Source: a virus
Reading direction: 5' to 3' (one strand)
DNA: 37,154 nt
IMG/VR virus record: IMGVR_UViG_3300035698_003662
Coordinates: 1-37,154 of that record
Each line of letters begins with the position of its first letter. Within the stretch, counting starts at the first letter, position 1. The notes below the pieces were generated by a model. It was not told the origin of the DNA. It ran no database searches and saw only the letters and a program-made list of their open reading frames with translations. This document shows, piece after piece, positions 27,805-36,499 of this stretch. The position numbers and the translations under genes were made by a program.

Positions 27805-28044
27805 TCACGTTAGTAATTTGGCCCCTCTCTTAGTGTGATAGGCCCGCATATCTGCCTTTTGCAATTGCTTGACTACTTTATGAAAGTGTACCACGGTTTC
27901 GTCAAACTCGCGCAATTGTTTTACTTCACCATTTGCCGGCTGTCTGCTCGCATACCTCAAACCGATAATACTAAATGCACTTACACCGGTTGCGGTGAGT
28001 ATTGCGACAACTATTAGTAATTCACCAATTATTGACATAAGCAT
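27805..28044 (-). CDS. small membrane protein of the lysis region, 79 residues
   Basis: An N-terminal hydrophobic segment (IIGELLIVVAILTATGVSAF, residues 5-24) is followed by a charged, helical, probably cytoplasmic or periplasmic part (EVKQLREFDETVVHFHKVVK). It is coupled to the gene upstream (overlapping stop and start). It may be a holin or antiholin partner, or a spanin-like component. It ends at a GGGGGTCCCCC palindrome. No specific family. Confidence 0.5.
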   Translation of the reverse strand: MLMSIIGELLIVVAILTATGVSAFSIIGLRYASRQPANGEVKQLREFDETVVHFHKVVKQLQKADMRAYHTKRGAKLLT

Positions 28045-28262
28045 TATTTATGGTCGCGCCCAACGCGCTCTTTAATTACTGTTGTGCTTTCAATGAGTTT
28101 GTCGACCTTACTTATAAACTCGTCCCATATCCACTTTGGCACGGTATTTTTCATTGTGTAATGCCATTGGTAAACAACAACACCCGCAAGGACCATAACG
28201 ACCGTTGCCAGTATTGCAATTATTGGGTTTGGATTATTTGCTAATGTTTCAAATGCGTTCAT
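28044..28262 (-). CDS. small membrane protein, 72 residues
   Basis: One membrane segment (PIIAILATVVMVLAGVVVYQ, residues 13-32), then a charged tail (MKNTVPKWIWDEFISKVDKL) with a short amphipathic helix. Such proteins with an N-terminal anchor and a coiled C-terminus lie near lysis genes. The next gene starts on the same bases as its stop. It is probably part of a two-gene lysis unit. Function is inferred from location. Confidence 0.5.
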   Translation of the reverse strand: MNAFETLANNPNPIIAILATVVMVLAGVVVYQWHYTMKNTVPKWIWDEFISKVDKLIESTTVIKERVGRDHK

Positions 28263-28265
28263 ATT

Positions 28266-29504
28266 TTAAGCAAAGATTGTATTAGCGGTTATTACTGACG
28301 CGCCCTCGGCACCACCGCCGCCACCACCGCCGCCGCCACCGCCGCCGGCTTCGTATTGGTTAGCTCCACAAGTTGGTGCGCCTGTCCCACCGGCACCCGC
28401 CGCTCCGGCTGTACCGCCTGTTGTACCCGCGCCCGCTCCACCGGCACCACCGCTAGTACCAGTATCACCCGGGCCACCAATGGCCGGTCCACTATTACCG
28501 CCACCGCCACCGGCACCGCCCACACCACCGGCACCCGCATAACTTCCGCCACCGGCTCCACCGCCACCGCCACCGTCGCCCGGTTGTCCCGAGCTTGTAC
28601 CCGCTTGACATGAGGTTGTGTCGCCACCGTCCCCACCGTCGCCGCCGTCGCCGCCGCTAAAATCAACCGTACCGCTACTAGCCGTTAGTGTATTGTAAAG
28701 TGCTAAAAACATACCGGCCGAGCCACCGCCGCCGCCACCGCCGCCGCCGGGGTTATTGTCGGTTGGATAATCTGTACCGGCTACACCGGCCACTCCGGCA
28801 ACCGAAATACCTAAAGTAGTTGTAAAGTTCCAAGCACCGCCACACTCGATATAGAGTGCGCCCGCACCTAATCCACCCGCGCCTTTACTGGTTGAGTGGT
28901 TGCCACCGTCCGAGCCGTCCGAGCCGGCCGAGCCACAAGACAAATAAAATGCTCGTCTGTTAACTTGTATTGCTGTTGCTGTGTATAAGTTCAATTGCGC
29001 GCTGTTGTATGCGGGGCCGGCTGTTCCACCCGTACCACCGCTACCCGGAGTACCACCACTAACTCCCGTACCGGCTGTTGAAGCGCCCCCGGTGTGGTCC
29101 GTAGCGTCTAGTACTTCGGTTGCTACATTTCCAACCGCCGCGCCCATACCTACGGCACTAAGCATTGGCGTTGCCGACGACGTAAGCGTAACGTCGCCTT
29201 GAGATAGCATTTTAATAAGTGTTCCGTCTGCGTGTGGGTTTTCAAAGTCAACGGCACCCGTACCGGTTATAGAAATACTTGTATAATTCAAAATTACTAT
29301 TGCCGCGTTTGAAAGGTCAATAGTTGTAGTTCCCGAGGAAACCGAAAGTGCGCCGTCGCTACCGTCGCCACCAAATGCTCCAATTATACTTTTATTCAAA
29401 ACACCCGCCGCATTAAGCTTAACGCCCTTGCCGCTATCCGAGGCACCGGTTGACGCGTCTATGAAATCTGCCGCTAGTATGTCGCTTCCTGCTGTTATTG
29501 CCAT
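28266..29504 (-). CDS. glycine-rich tail fibre or adhesin
   Basis: A 412-residue protein. Residues 1-150 are beta-rich and Ala/Thr/Ser-rich, with ADFIDASTGASDSGKGVKLN and a VVILNYTSISITGTGAVDF-like strand. Residues 150-405 are dominated by Gly runs (up to ten) with Ala, Ser and Thr, like polyglycine type-II adhesins (T4-type gp38-like) that recognise receptors. A short end, EGASVITANTIFA, closes the chain. It lies at the end of the tail genes, after the hub, where receptor binding proteins are expected. The role is inferred from composition and place. Confidence 0.65.
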   Translation of the reverse strand: MAITAGSDILAADFIDASTGASDSGKGVKLNAAGVLNKSIIGAFGGDGSDGALSVSSGTTTIDLSNAAIVILNYTSISITGTGAVDFENPHADGTLIKMLSQGDVTLTSSATPMLSAVGMGAAVGNVATEVLDATDHTGGASTAGTGVSGGTPGSGGTGGTAGPAYNSAQLNLYTATAIQVNRRAFYLSCGSAGSDGSDGGNHSTSKGAGGLGAGALYIECGGAWNFTTTLGISVAGVAGVAGTDYPTDNNPGGGGGGGGGSAGMFLALYNTLTASSGTVDFSGGDGGDGGDGGDTTSCQAGTSSGQPGDGGGGGGAGGGSYAGAGGVGGAGGGGGNSGPAIGGPGDTGTSGGAGGAGAGTTGGTAGAAGAGGTGAPTCGANQYEAGGGGGGGGGGGGAEGASVITANTIFA

Positions 29505-29514
29505 AGTATTAAAA

Positions 29515-29844
29515 TTATGTCCTAATTATCTCTTTACCTTCCTTCATGCGTCGCGCCACGTTTTCATTTGTGGCCGGGTCAATCTCGGTGCGGTCCTTAA
29601 GCCATTTTGGGGCTTTTGGTAAAGCGGTTGCGCTTACGCTATCGACCTTTTTTAATGGTATATCCTCAATTGCTTTTCCCGTTGTATTAAACTTTCCACC
29701 CTTGTACCCAACTTCGGCAACCTTAACCTCGGTGTTATTAAACCGAGTGAGAAAGTGGTACAAGAAATTGCGGGCCGGCATGCCGTTGTGTTCGTCCGGG
29801 TCGTAATCCAATGTAAGCGTAAATGTTAGTTTTTCTTTTGCCAT
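29515..29844 (-). CDS. small tail-region protein, 109 residues
   Basis: Reads MAKEKLTFTLTLDYDPDEHN, GMPARNFLYHFLTRFNNTEV and VAEVGYKGGKFNTTGKAIED. It is a soluble alpha/beta protein with no cysteine. It stands between a probable tail protein and the glycine-rich fibre, so it may be a chaperone or tail accessory. No family recognised. Leader is ATATATG with A-rich bases. Confidence 0.5.
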   Translation of the reverse strand: MAKEKLTFTLTLDYDPDEHNGMPARNFLYHFLTRFNNTEVKVAEVGYKGGKFNTTGKAIEDIPLKKVDSVSATALPKAPKWLKDRTEIDPATNENVARRMKEGKEIIRT

Positions 29845-29848
29845 ATAT

Positions 29849-30445
29849 TTAAGAAACTGTGTATTGACATGATACCGTCATACTTTCACTTGCCGACTTA
29901 ACCCAACTACCCGTAAGCGCATGCGTCCACATTTGCCCGGTGTCGGCCGACCCCGTCCCGTCAATGAAAGTTCCAAACTCCTCATACGTTCCGTTGGTGT
30001 CTGACTTCGAGTAAAAGAAATCAATAAACGCAATGTTGTTTGTGGTACTTGCTGACGCAACAACTTTTCTAAATACCTCGGCCGTCATTTGCGTATCACC
30101 GTTAACCGGTGCCGTCGCACTTGAGCCAAGCACACCGTAATTTATTATACCGGTGTATGTGGTGTCGTTGGCCAAACGGTCCGCGATAACTGCGCGGCCC
30201 TCGGTTGTAATAAGATTTGTAACCTCGTACTCACGTACCAAACATAGCGCCCGAAGCTCTGCGACGAGTGCTTTATATTTTTCTGTATATCCTTGGAAAC
30301 GTGGCCCGTCAATAAGTCGGACAATTGCTTGCTCGATACGGTCCGCGCCCGGGCGTGTGCTGTCGTAAATCGAAGCAATCATTTTGCCTTTAATGGCCAT
30401 TGCCTCGGTTACTGTTTTTTTGATGTTTTTAGTTGCTGTTGACAT
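29849..30445 (-). CDS. putative tail or baseplate protein, 198 residues
   Basis: Residues 1-80 are helical (TKNIKKTVTEAMAIKGKMIA) and residues 90-198 beta-rich, with EGRAVIADRLANDTTYTGII, YGVLGSSATAPVNGDTQMTA and EFGTFIDGTGSADTGQMWTH, resembling receptor-binding or fibre-base domains ('Y-x-A-L-G-x-G-x-x-A-P' type). It comes directly after the hub gene. This suggests it links fibre to hub. The function is an inference from position and pattern. Confidence 0.5.
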   Translation of the reverse strand: MSTATKNIKKTVTEAMAIKGKMIASIYDSTRPGADRIEQAIVRLIDGPRFQGYTEKYKALVAELRALCLVREYEVTNLITTEGRAVIADRLANDTTYTGIINYGVLGSSATAPVNGDTQMTAEVFRKVVASASTTNNIAFIDFFYSKSDTNGTYEEFGTFIDGTGSADTGQMWTHALTGSWVKSASESMTVSCQYTVS

Positions 30446-30463
30446 AGTATTAAAATTATTGTT

Positions 30464-31984
30464 TTATCCCCACTCTGACGCGTTCCATACTCCTTGCGGT
30501 GAGCCACCGGCGCCGTACTGAAATGGTGGTGTGTCAAAGTTTTCTGAAATTACCTCGCTTATCGTTACAGTTTCGGCAACCTCTTTTAGCAAGCCGTCGC
30601 GTGTAATAACTTCGGCAATCGTTACTTCCTCGGTAATGGCCTTTATCGTGTCTATTTCCTCGGTGGCAAACACCGGGTCCTCTCGACTGGCCAAACTTTC
30701 AAGAAACGCTGTTGCGTCAAGCAACCTTCCACCAAACCTTACACTATAAGTATACTCAATTGTCGAGCCGTCCTCAACTAGCGCAATTTCTACTTCCTGT
30801 ATTAAGTACTTCGTATCGGTCGAAATGCCCCATACTGGCGAGTTAACCGTAAGCTCTTGACCCGGTGTAAATATCGAGCCGCCGGTAAGTAATCCGGTGC
30901 GTGTAGTGAAACGACCGTTAACGAGTGGGTTTGCATATTCGACAAGTTCCTTAAGTGCGCGTTGCCTTGCTTCCGCCTTCGACTTAATCGAGCTTTCGTT
31001 AATCGTAAACTCATGCAACCCGTCGCCCCCCTCGAGCGCCGCCATTGCCGCAATACTGGTTGCCTCTTGCAAAAGTACGATAACCGGTACCTCGTATTTG
31101 TATGATACCTCAATTGCTACTCCGGCCGTTGGTGTTGGGTCTGCGGTAATTACACGTACGTACTTTTCCGCTTTGTTGTACATGTAGTCGTTGCCCGTTT
31201 CCTCGTCTGTTGGGTCCTCGCCGATTGTTTGCGTAACCGTGGCCTCTTTTATAAACTCAATCTCGGTTGGTTTTTCTCGCAATATCCACTCCCGGGCGGT
31301 GCCGTCTGCTTCGATTGTCTGCGAAAAGTACGCGCTCGTTTCCTCTTTACCACCACGTACAACAATTGAGTTACGCACTTGTGAGGCGTCGGTATCAATG
31401 TTTAACCTTTCGTGGTTGTCCGAGCTATCGGTTATTTGTTCCGGTGCGGTGTCCGTCGTCTTGGCCTTAAAGTGTATGTCCTTCTCGTAATCAATCCACC
31501 ACTCGAAGCTCGATATTTTCGCTAATTTCTCAAATGCTTTTCGTAACGTAACGTGGTTAAAACTTATTGTGTCGATTGTCGGGCCTGTTTCAACGTTTGT
31601 TTCTGTAAGCCCGTACCCGGCGTCAACGTATACACTTAAAAGGTTGGTTACAATAGCGGCCAACGTCTGTGCCGAGTAAACTTTTTGCGCGTTCTTGTTC
31701 GATAAAATGTACGAGTAGTCCGTGGCCTCAACTTTGTATATGAATAATTGCCCCTCGCCAACCTCTACCGGTTCCACTCGAGTAATAAACCCCCCGAAAA
31801 GAAAACGTGCGCCGTCCTTAAATATAATTTCCTTTCCTTCCTCGGGTGCCGACTGTGCCGACGACTTCGTAAAAGCAAGCCGCATGGTGTTGGCCCTATG
31901 TTGCAAAGTTTCTTTTATGACGGCGGAGTTTGTTTTATATTGTGGCTTAAAGTCTGCCCCGCCGATTGTTAAAGTTACTGCCAT
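30464..31984 (-). CDS. tail hub / tip protein (gp27-like)
   Basis: A 506-residue protein. The first ~330 residues have the hub pattern: AVTLTIGGADFKPQYKTNSA, HRANTMRLAFTKSS, GKEIIFKDGARFLFGGFITR, KVEATDYSYILSNKNAQKVY, LLSVYVDAGYGLTETNVETG, and SSFEWWIDYEKDIHFKAKTT. These are the barrels seen in phage tail-tip hubs (Mu gp44/T4 gp27 type). The last 100 residues form repeated 'I-x-E-x-V-x-I-x-E-V-I' strands ending in GSPQGVWNASEWG. Position after the tape measure fits. Confidence 0.7.
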   Translation of the reverse strand: MAVTLTIGGADFKPQYKTNSAVIKETLQHRANTMRLAFTKSSAQSAPEEGKEIIFKDGARFLFGGFITRVEPVEVGEGQLFIYKVEATDYSYILSNKNAQKVYSAQTLAAIVTNLLSVYVDAGYGLTETNVETGPTIDTISFNHVTLRKAFEKLAKISSFEWWIDYEKDIHFKAKTTDTAPEQITDSSDNHERLNIDTDASQVRNSIVVRGGKEETSAYFSQTIEADGTAREWILREKPTEIEFIKEATVTQTIGEDPTDEETGNDYMYNKAEKYVRVITADPTPTAGVAIEVSYKYEVPVIVLLQEATSIAAMAALEGGDGLHEFTINESSIKSKAEARQRALKELVEYANPLVNGRFTTRTGLLTGGSIFTPGQELTVNSPVWGISTDTKYLIQEVEIALVEDGSTIEYTYSVRFGGRLLDATAFLESLASREDPVFATEEIDTIKAITEEVTIAEVITRDGLLKEVAETVTISEVISENFDTPPFQYGAGGSPQGVWNASEWG

Positions 31985-31987
31985 AAG

Positions 31988-34153
31988 TTAAGCGCTTATT
32001 TTGTGGTTAACAAGCAACGGTCTAAAGTACTCGTCGAGCATACGTCGCATGCGCCTTTCGTCGTCCTCGTTTGAAAACTGCGGATTGTTTATTACAACAT
32101 TAAATGTCGACCCACCCCCGGGCTTTCCGCCGGCCGGTATAATTGTTTCTTGTCCATGCGCCATAATCGGTACCGCTTGTCCTACTGCTCCCGGGACCGT
32201 TCCGCCATGCTCAAACCCTAGCGCTGACCTTCCCCTTTCAATTGCATTATTAAAGAAGTTGCCAACCGAGGCGCCGGCCCTTCCTACTGCTTTTATTGGC
32301 TTCGACAATAACGCCTTCATGCGTTCGTACATGTCGATTGCTTTTTGTATTTTGTCTATTATGAAATCAATTACGGAAGCAAACGCCTCTTTTACCGGTT
32401 GCCATAATCCCACGAAAAACTCGGCCACCGCCGCCCAAACAATAACCCATTGCTCCCTTACTTTGTTTAAGAAGTTTCCAATATGGCCACTTAGCCAATC
32501 GAAGGCACCGCCCACCACTTCTTTTATGACTTCCATTATTTCCGAGGCCTTGGCGCTAAACGCGTCCCAACCTTCCCGCCATGCTTCGCCCATTGCTTGC
32601 AAGTTCTCTTGCCAATTTGGAAATATCCAATCTATAAACTCGAGTACAAGCCCAACAATAAGTGCCAATGCTGTTTTAAGTATTGTTACGTGTAGGTCCC
32701 ACCATGCTTTAAGAAATCCCATAAAGAAATCGAAGGCCGCTTTTAATCCGTCGAGTACTCCGCTTATTTTTTCTTGTATCCAATCCCATGCAACACCGGC
32801 CGCCCACTTTATCGTGTCCCAATTCTTAACGAGCAAAACACCAATTGCGATAAGTGCCGCAATGATAAGAATTATTACACCGATTGGACCGGTCATAATC
32901 GTAAAGGCCGCGCCAACTGCCGGTGCAATCATTACAATTTGTCCTAGGATAAATAGAAGGGGACCGAGGGCCGCCACAACTGCCGCACCAATGAGTACGG
33001 CTTTTTGCATTTGAGGCGATAAGTTACCAAACCACTCCGCCATTTTTGCCGCCGCGTTCGCTACCTTTTCCATTATTTCTTTAAGCGCCGGCATAATCGC
33101 GGTGCCTAACTCAATCATGGCAACGTTAAGCTTGTTTTTCATTAGTTGCCATTGCTGTTGAAACTGTTTGTTTTGCGCCTTCACGGCGTCGCTCATTGCG
33201 TCCGCACCGTCCAATAGGTCCTCTTGAGTTGCTACGTATGCGTGGTTTGCTGACGTAAGCAATTGGAAAACTGCGGTGCCACCTTCGGCCGAGCTAAACA
33301 AGTTCTTAAACTCTGTATCGGTAAGGCCCATTGCCCTTTTGGCTTTTTGAAATCCGGCCACCAAGCCCTCGCCATTTTGTATTGTGTCGTTTAGTTCCTC
33401 AAGTGAAAATCCATTTTCTGCAAGTCCCTTATCCAATTTCCCCCCGGCAACTGTAAGCTCGAGGAAAACTTGGGCCAATGCGTTTTGGCTTTCCGAGGTC
33501 TTACCGGTTACGGTCGTAAGTGCGGCCGTAGCGGCTTGTACGTCGATAAGTGATACCCCGGCCGCCGAAGCGTTACCGGCCATTTTACCAAAAGCTTGTG
33601 TCATGTCGGCCACCGTTGTTTTACCGGCCTTCACCGTCTTAAACAATATGTTGGCCACGGCGTCGGCTTCGCTTGCGTCCTTACCAAACGCGTTAAGCGC
33701 TGTGGTTAAAAGGTCGGTTGCCTGTTCTGTTGTGGACAACCCGGCAACTGCTAGGTCTGACGAGGTTTTCAAAACTTTTAATGCTTCGTCTGCGTCTGAT
33801 ATTCCGGCCGACACAATAGAATACGCCGCCGCTCCGAGTTCGTCCCCCGACTTAGGGGACACTTTCATTATTTCCTTTAGGCCTTTCTCGAAAGTTGCCA
33901 TGCTCTCGGTTCCTTCACCAACCAATGTTGATAGGTCCCCCAACGACTTTTCAAAGTTACCGGCCGCGACAACTGACGCGGTACCAAGTGCGGCAAGCGG
34001 CAACGTTAAGCCGGCGGTCATTCGTTTGCCCGCCGACTTCATGTTTTCGCCTGTTCTCTTAACCCGGTTTTCGAGGGTCGCAAAAACTTTGCTTGCCTCG
34101 TCCTTGGCTTTGATAACTATTTGTAATGATTGGTCGCTGTCGAAAAATGCCAT
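31988..34153 (-). CDS. tape measure protein
   Basis: A 721-residue protein setting tail length. It has an N-terminal coiled coil (KAKDEASKVFATLENRVKRT), then the TP901/PhageMin-tail signature region: KSPKSGDELGAAAYSIVSAG-like MKVSPKSGDELGAAAYSIVS, SDLAVAGLSTTEQATDLLTT, KAGKTTVADMTQAFGKMAGN. Hydrophobic segments at about 385-445 (AVLIGAAVVAALGPLLFILG, GPIGVIILIIAALIAIGVLL) probably insert in the host membrane. The end is Gly/Pro-rich. At this length a tail of roughly 100 nm is expected from the usual ratio; no sheath gene exists, so it is non-contractile. Confidence 0.92.
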   Translation of the reverse strand: MAFFDSDQSLQIVIKAKDEASKVFATLENRVKRTGENMKSAGKRMTAGLTLPLAALGTASVVAAGNFEKSLGDLSTLVGEGTESMATFEKGLKEIMKVSPKSGDELGAAAYSIVSAGISDADEALKVLKTSSDLAVAGLSTTEQATDLLTTALNAFGKDASEADAVANILFKTVKAGKTTVADMTQAFGKMAGNASAAGVSLIDVQAATAALTTVTGKTSESQNALAQVFLELTVAGGKLDKGLAENGFSLEELNDTIQNGEGLVAGFQKAKRAMGLTDTEFKNLFSSAEGGTAVFQLLTSANHAYVATQEDLLDGADAMSDAVKAQNKQFQQQWQLMKNKLNVAMIELGTAIMPALKEIMEKVANAAAKMAEWFGNLSPQMQKAVLIGAAVVAALGPLLFILGQIVMIAPAVGAAFTIMTGPIGVIILIIAALIAIGVLLVKNWDTIKWAAGVAWDWIQEKISGVLDGLKAAFDFFMGFLKAWWDLHVTILKTALALIVGLVLEFIDWIFPNWQENLQAMGEAWREGWDAFSAKASEIMEVIKEVVGGAFDWLSGHIGNFLNKVREQWVIVWAAVAEFFVGLWQPVKEAFASVIDFIIDKIQKAIDMYERMKALLSKPIKAVGRAGASVGNFFNNAIERGRSALGFEHGGTVPGAVGQAVPIMAHGQETIIPAGGKPGGGSTFNVVINNPQFSNEDDERRMRRMLDEYFRPLLVNHKISA

Positions 34154-34161
34154 AATTTTTT

Positions 34162-34703
34162 TTATTGTTTGCCTCTCTTTGCCTTCTTTTCCTCTGCCTT
34201 CGCGTTGGTACTGTCTATTTTCATTTTCTCAATTATTAAGTCGAGAAACCAAGACGGTTGCGCAAGGTAGGTGTTAAGGTCCCATTTGTAGGTCCGGCAA
34301 ACCTCGACAATGACCATGTCGCCGGACAACTTACCGTCTGCGTAGTCGGTAATGGCTCTTAGTTGGCGGCGTCCCCTTTTTTTGGTTCTGTAAGTTCCTT
34401 TACGTAATCCATTATTTGCTCACTCTCGATTGAGGGTAAGTCAAGTACAAGGTCAATTACATTTTCCGCGTTGCCGTCAACTGATACCACGACCGCTTTA
34501 ATTTGCATGTCTTGGCGGTCGCTTAACATACTACCCTTAAACCCGGTAATCTGTTGTGCGCCGTCCTTTTGGCTCATTTCTAACTTATCCATCATTGCAC
34601 TTTCGATACCGCGCAACTCGCGCCCGGTAACGAAGGTGTGGACCATAACTTTATGCTTCCCAATGGTAAGCTCTTTTTCCTCTCTTGGTATATTTTCACT
34701 CAT
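34162..34703 (-). CDS. tail assembly chaperone, frameshifted long form (gpGT-like)
   Basis: After a -1 slip at the A7 run, the frame continues RGRRQLRAITDYADGKLSGD, then MVIVEVCRTYKWDLNTYLAQ, then PSWFLDLIIEKMKIDSTNAK and a Lys/Glu-rich tail to TAA at 34162. The total of 542 bases plus one re-read base gives 181 codons, an exact fit. The T part has no start codon of its own and ends 9 bases before the tape measure ATG. In lambda the fused T domain recruits tail tube subunits. This reads as the same arrangement. Confidence 0.88.
34359..34703 (-). CDS. tail assembly chaperone, short form (gpG-like)
   Basis: A 114-residue protein (MSENIPREEKELTIGKHKVM ... MDYVKELTEPKKGDAAN). It has the size and place of gpG-type chaperones that coat the tape measure before tube assembly. 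Its last codons contain CCA-AAA-AAA-GGG, the slippery site at which ribosomes can enter the -1 frame. Normal termination is at TAA 34359. It lies between tail tube and tape measure, as in lambda. Leader AAAAAACTATG. Confidence 0.8.
   Translation of the reverse strand: MSENIPREEKELTIGKHKVMVHTFVTGRELRGIESAMMDKLEMSQKDGAQQITGFKGSMLSDRQDMQIKAVVVSVDGNAENVIDLVLDLPSIESEQIMDYVKELTEPKKGDAAN
34376..34383 (-). promoter_or_regulatory. -1 ribosomal frameshift site A-AAA-AAA-G
   Basis: In the zero frame CCA AAA AAA GGG, both tRNAs can move back one base to AAA AAA AGG. The slip joins the G and T parts of the tail chaperone. The A7 run is 34377-34383, followed by four G. Confidence 0.85.
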
Positions 34704-34734
34704 AGTTTTTTCTCGTTAGTTTTTTAATAATAAT

Positions 34735-35715
34735 TTAGTAGTCCGAGCCGGCGTCCTCGTTTGTTACAACAACGGTAATGTCGGTGTCGGTTGCTCCATA
34801 CTCAAGCTCAAACTCTTGGTTGAGTATCAATAGCCCGTCAAGGTTATGCTCAACCGGTGGGCTTGTGAGTACCAACTTACCAAGGTTAATGTCGATTTGT
34901 TCCGCTTCACCCGCTCCGATAAGTCCGCCAATGAAACTTACGATTGCCGCGTTTTTGGTATTAGCTTTGTACTTGTCTAGCTCGGTTGTGTTCTCGAAGT
35001 GCAAAGAGTAAGAGCCGGTAATTTGCATTGCTCCCGCTATCAATCCGCCGGCCGTAATTCCATTTGACCCGCTCAAAAATGCTTCGTCTAGCAAAACATT
35101 ATTGTTGATATTTAAGCTAAATGCTTTAACCGGTGTTGCGCCGTTTCCGCTTGCGTTGGAAATTGAAGTACCAAACTTAATTGTCATTTGGTGGTAAGCA
35201 AACTCCGTTTCCTCTGTGTACGCTTCGGTTACTGTATCGGTACCCGGAAACATGCCTATAACTTCCATGCTCATTGACGCGTAATTGTCCGATACGTCAA
35301 GGTTGAGTGAGTTACAAACTACGTTTGAGTATTGGGTTGTCTGTACCCCGCCTTCCTCAATCGTAAGTGTTGCCGGCTTCATTGAAGCATTACTATTTTG
35401 CACCGAGCAAGTATGCTCGTATGCGCTGTCGACTGGTCCGGTAGTTCCTACCGTTCCAAGTGCCATACCGAAAAAGTACGGCGCGTTAATTACGTTAGGG
35501 ATAACGCTTATTGACCCTTGCGCATACTTGCGCCTTATCATTGAATTGGACGCCATATTGCGTACGCCCCGAGCCGAGTTAAAAAGTGCTTTCTCTGCAA
35601 TCCCTTGCACACTCAACGAAGCCCATGGAAAAAAAACTGTTTCCGCAACCGGTGTACCGGCTGTGGCCTCAATCCCTAGTCCAACATGTACTTGTCGTCC
35701 GCCTGTTTTTGCCAT
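34735..35715 (-). CDS. major tail tube protein
   Basis: A 326-residue protein: GIEATAGTPVAETVFFPWAS, QGSISVIPNVINAPYFFGMA, EEGGVQTTQYSNVVCNSLNL, GATPVKAFSLNINNNVLLDE and GLLILNQEFELEYGATDTDI. The 'G-T-P' N-terminus and the 'L-x-x-x-N-N-V-L-L-D' segment fit siphophage tail tube proteins. It precedes the chaperone genes, the normal order. Start ATG 35715 with A/T-rich leader. It is longer than lambda V, so it may include an extra C-terminal domain. Confidence 0.8.
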   Translation of the reverse strand: MAKTGGRQVHVGLGIEATAGTPVAETVFFPWASLSVQGIAEKALFNSARGVRNMASNSMIRRKYAQGSISVIPNVINAPYFFGMALGTVGTTGPVDSAYEHTCSVQNSNASMKPATLTIEEGGVQTTQYSNVVCNSLNLDVSDNYASMSMEVIGMFPGTDTVTEAYTEETEFAYHQMTIKFGTSISNASGNGATPVKAFSLNINNNVLLDEAFLSGSNGITAGGLIAGAMQITGSYSLHFENTTELDKYKANTKNAAIVSFIGGLIGAGEAEQIDINLGKLVLTSPPVEHNLDGLLILNQEFELEYGATDTDITVVVTNEDAGSDY

Positions 35716-35741
35716 ATTAGTATTGGTTAAATGTTAATAAT

Positions 35742-35975
35742 TTATTTGTCTTTGGCTTCGCTTTTTGCTTCACCTTCGACCTTGGGTTTTTCTGCGTCCT
35801 TTTGGACGGCTTCTCGTCTGTCTTGGCTCTTTGACTTTCCTACCTCGACGATTGCCGGGTGAGCCATGATTGCCTCGGCCGCGTCCTTGTCCTTCGGCAA
35901 CTCTTTTTCGTCGCCTCGGGCAATTCCCCAACCTAGACCCGGAAAGTCGATTGTTTTATTGCTTGTTACTTTCAT
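35742..35975 (-). CDS. small protein between tail terminator and tail tube, 77 residues
   Basis: The first ~45 residues (MKVTSNKTIDFPGLGWGIAR, GDEKELPKDKDAAEAIMAHP) look like a small folded domain with an 'F-P-G-L-x-W-x-I-x-x-G-E-x-x-x-L-P' loop; the rest is a Lys/Glu/Ala tail. Small proteins like this lie in many neck/tail operons. The role is unknown; it could be an assembly factor. Confidence 0.55.
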   Translation of the reverse strand: MKVTSNKTIDFPGLGWGIARGDEKELPKDKDAAEAIMAHPAIVEVGKSKSQDRREAVQKDAEKPKVEGEAKSEAKDK

Positions 35976-35983
35976 AATGTTTT

Positions 35984-36499
35984 TTATCTTAATTGTGTAA
36001 AGTGGGCTATAAACTCAAGTTGTGCTTCTACCGCCCATGCTTCTTGCTCTCGCTTGCCAACGGTTAGTCCGTAGTCGACCCGGGTAATACTTCCAAGGTC
36101 GGTGCGCAAGCCAAGGGTGGTGTCAACATCAACGTTATTTCTCAAAATATGTAAAAGTGACTTTGTTTTGAGCTTTAATGTCGCGCTTTCCCTACCTTCC
36201 ATTATATCATAAAGCGTTGAAATGCCCGGTGCAATAGCTTTATCGTCGTTAATATCGTTGCGTATATCAGTAATGACCGTAAGCGTGAGCGCCATTAAAT
36301 GCGTATCGTCGACGTTCGACCCACCGTCTAGTGCATTACTCGCTCGCGTTTCGTCTTTTGAAATTATAATTGCCGGCAAACTACTATTCGGTACTCGTAT
36401 TGGGTCCCCTTGGTAATAAAACTTAAAAAAGCTATCGCCAACGACGCTTTTGATAAGGTCAAAGTACTTGGTTATGATTGGGTCTTGGTAAGTGGTCAT
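35984..36499 (-). CDS. tail terminator / tail completion protein (gpU-like)
   Basis: A 171-residue protein (MTTYQDPIITKYFDLIKSVV ... LGSITRVDYGLTVGKREQEA). It shows a beginning helix, the LPAIIISKDETRA strand, a LMALTLTVITDIRNDINDDK segment and a final strand ending in AWAVEAQLEFIAHF, as in proteins that cap the tail tube and join it to the head. The HNH gene overlaps it by four bases upstream. Assignment is from gene order and general fold pattern. Confidence 0.65.
   Translation of the reverse strand: MTTYQDPIITKYFDLIKSVVGDSFFKFYYQGDPIRVPNSSLPAIIISKDETRASNALDGGSNVDDTHLMALTLTVITDIRNDINDDKAIAPGISTLYDIMEGRESATLKLKTKSLLHILRNNVDVDTTLGLRTDLGSITRVDYGLTVGKREQEAWAVEAQLEFIAHFTQLR

Noticed and set aside
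28292-28666. Open frames overlapping the glycine-rich gene on both strands
   Set aside because: GGN-rich codons give Arg/Val/Pro/Thr/Ala shadow frames; the Gly-rich frame has the normal start and length.
32001-33014. A 337-residue plus-strand open frame opposite the tape measure gene
   Set aside because: It is a shadow of the tape measure coding strand; the minus-strand protein is clearly genuine and no plus-strand signals exist. The same applies to 33384-34277 and 3766-4542.
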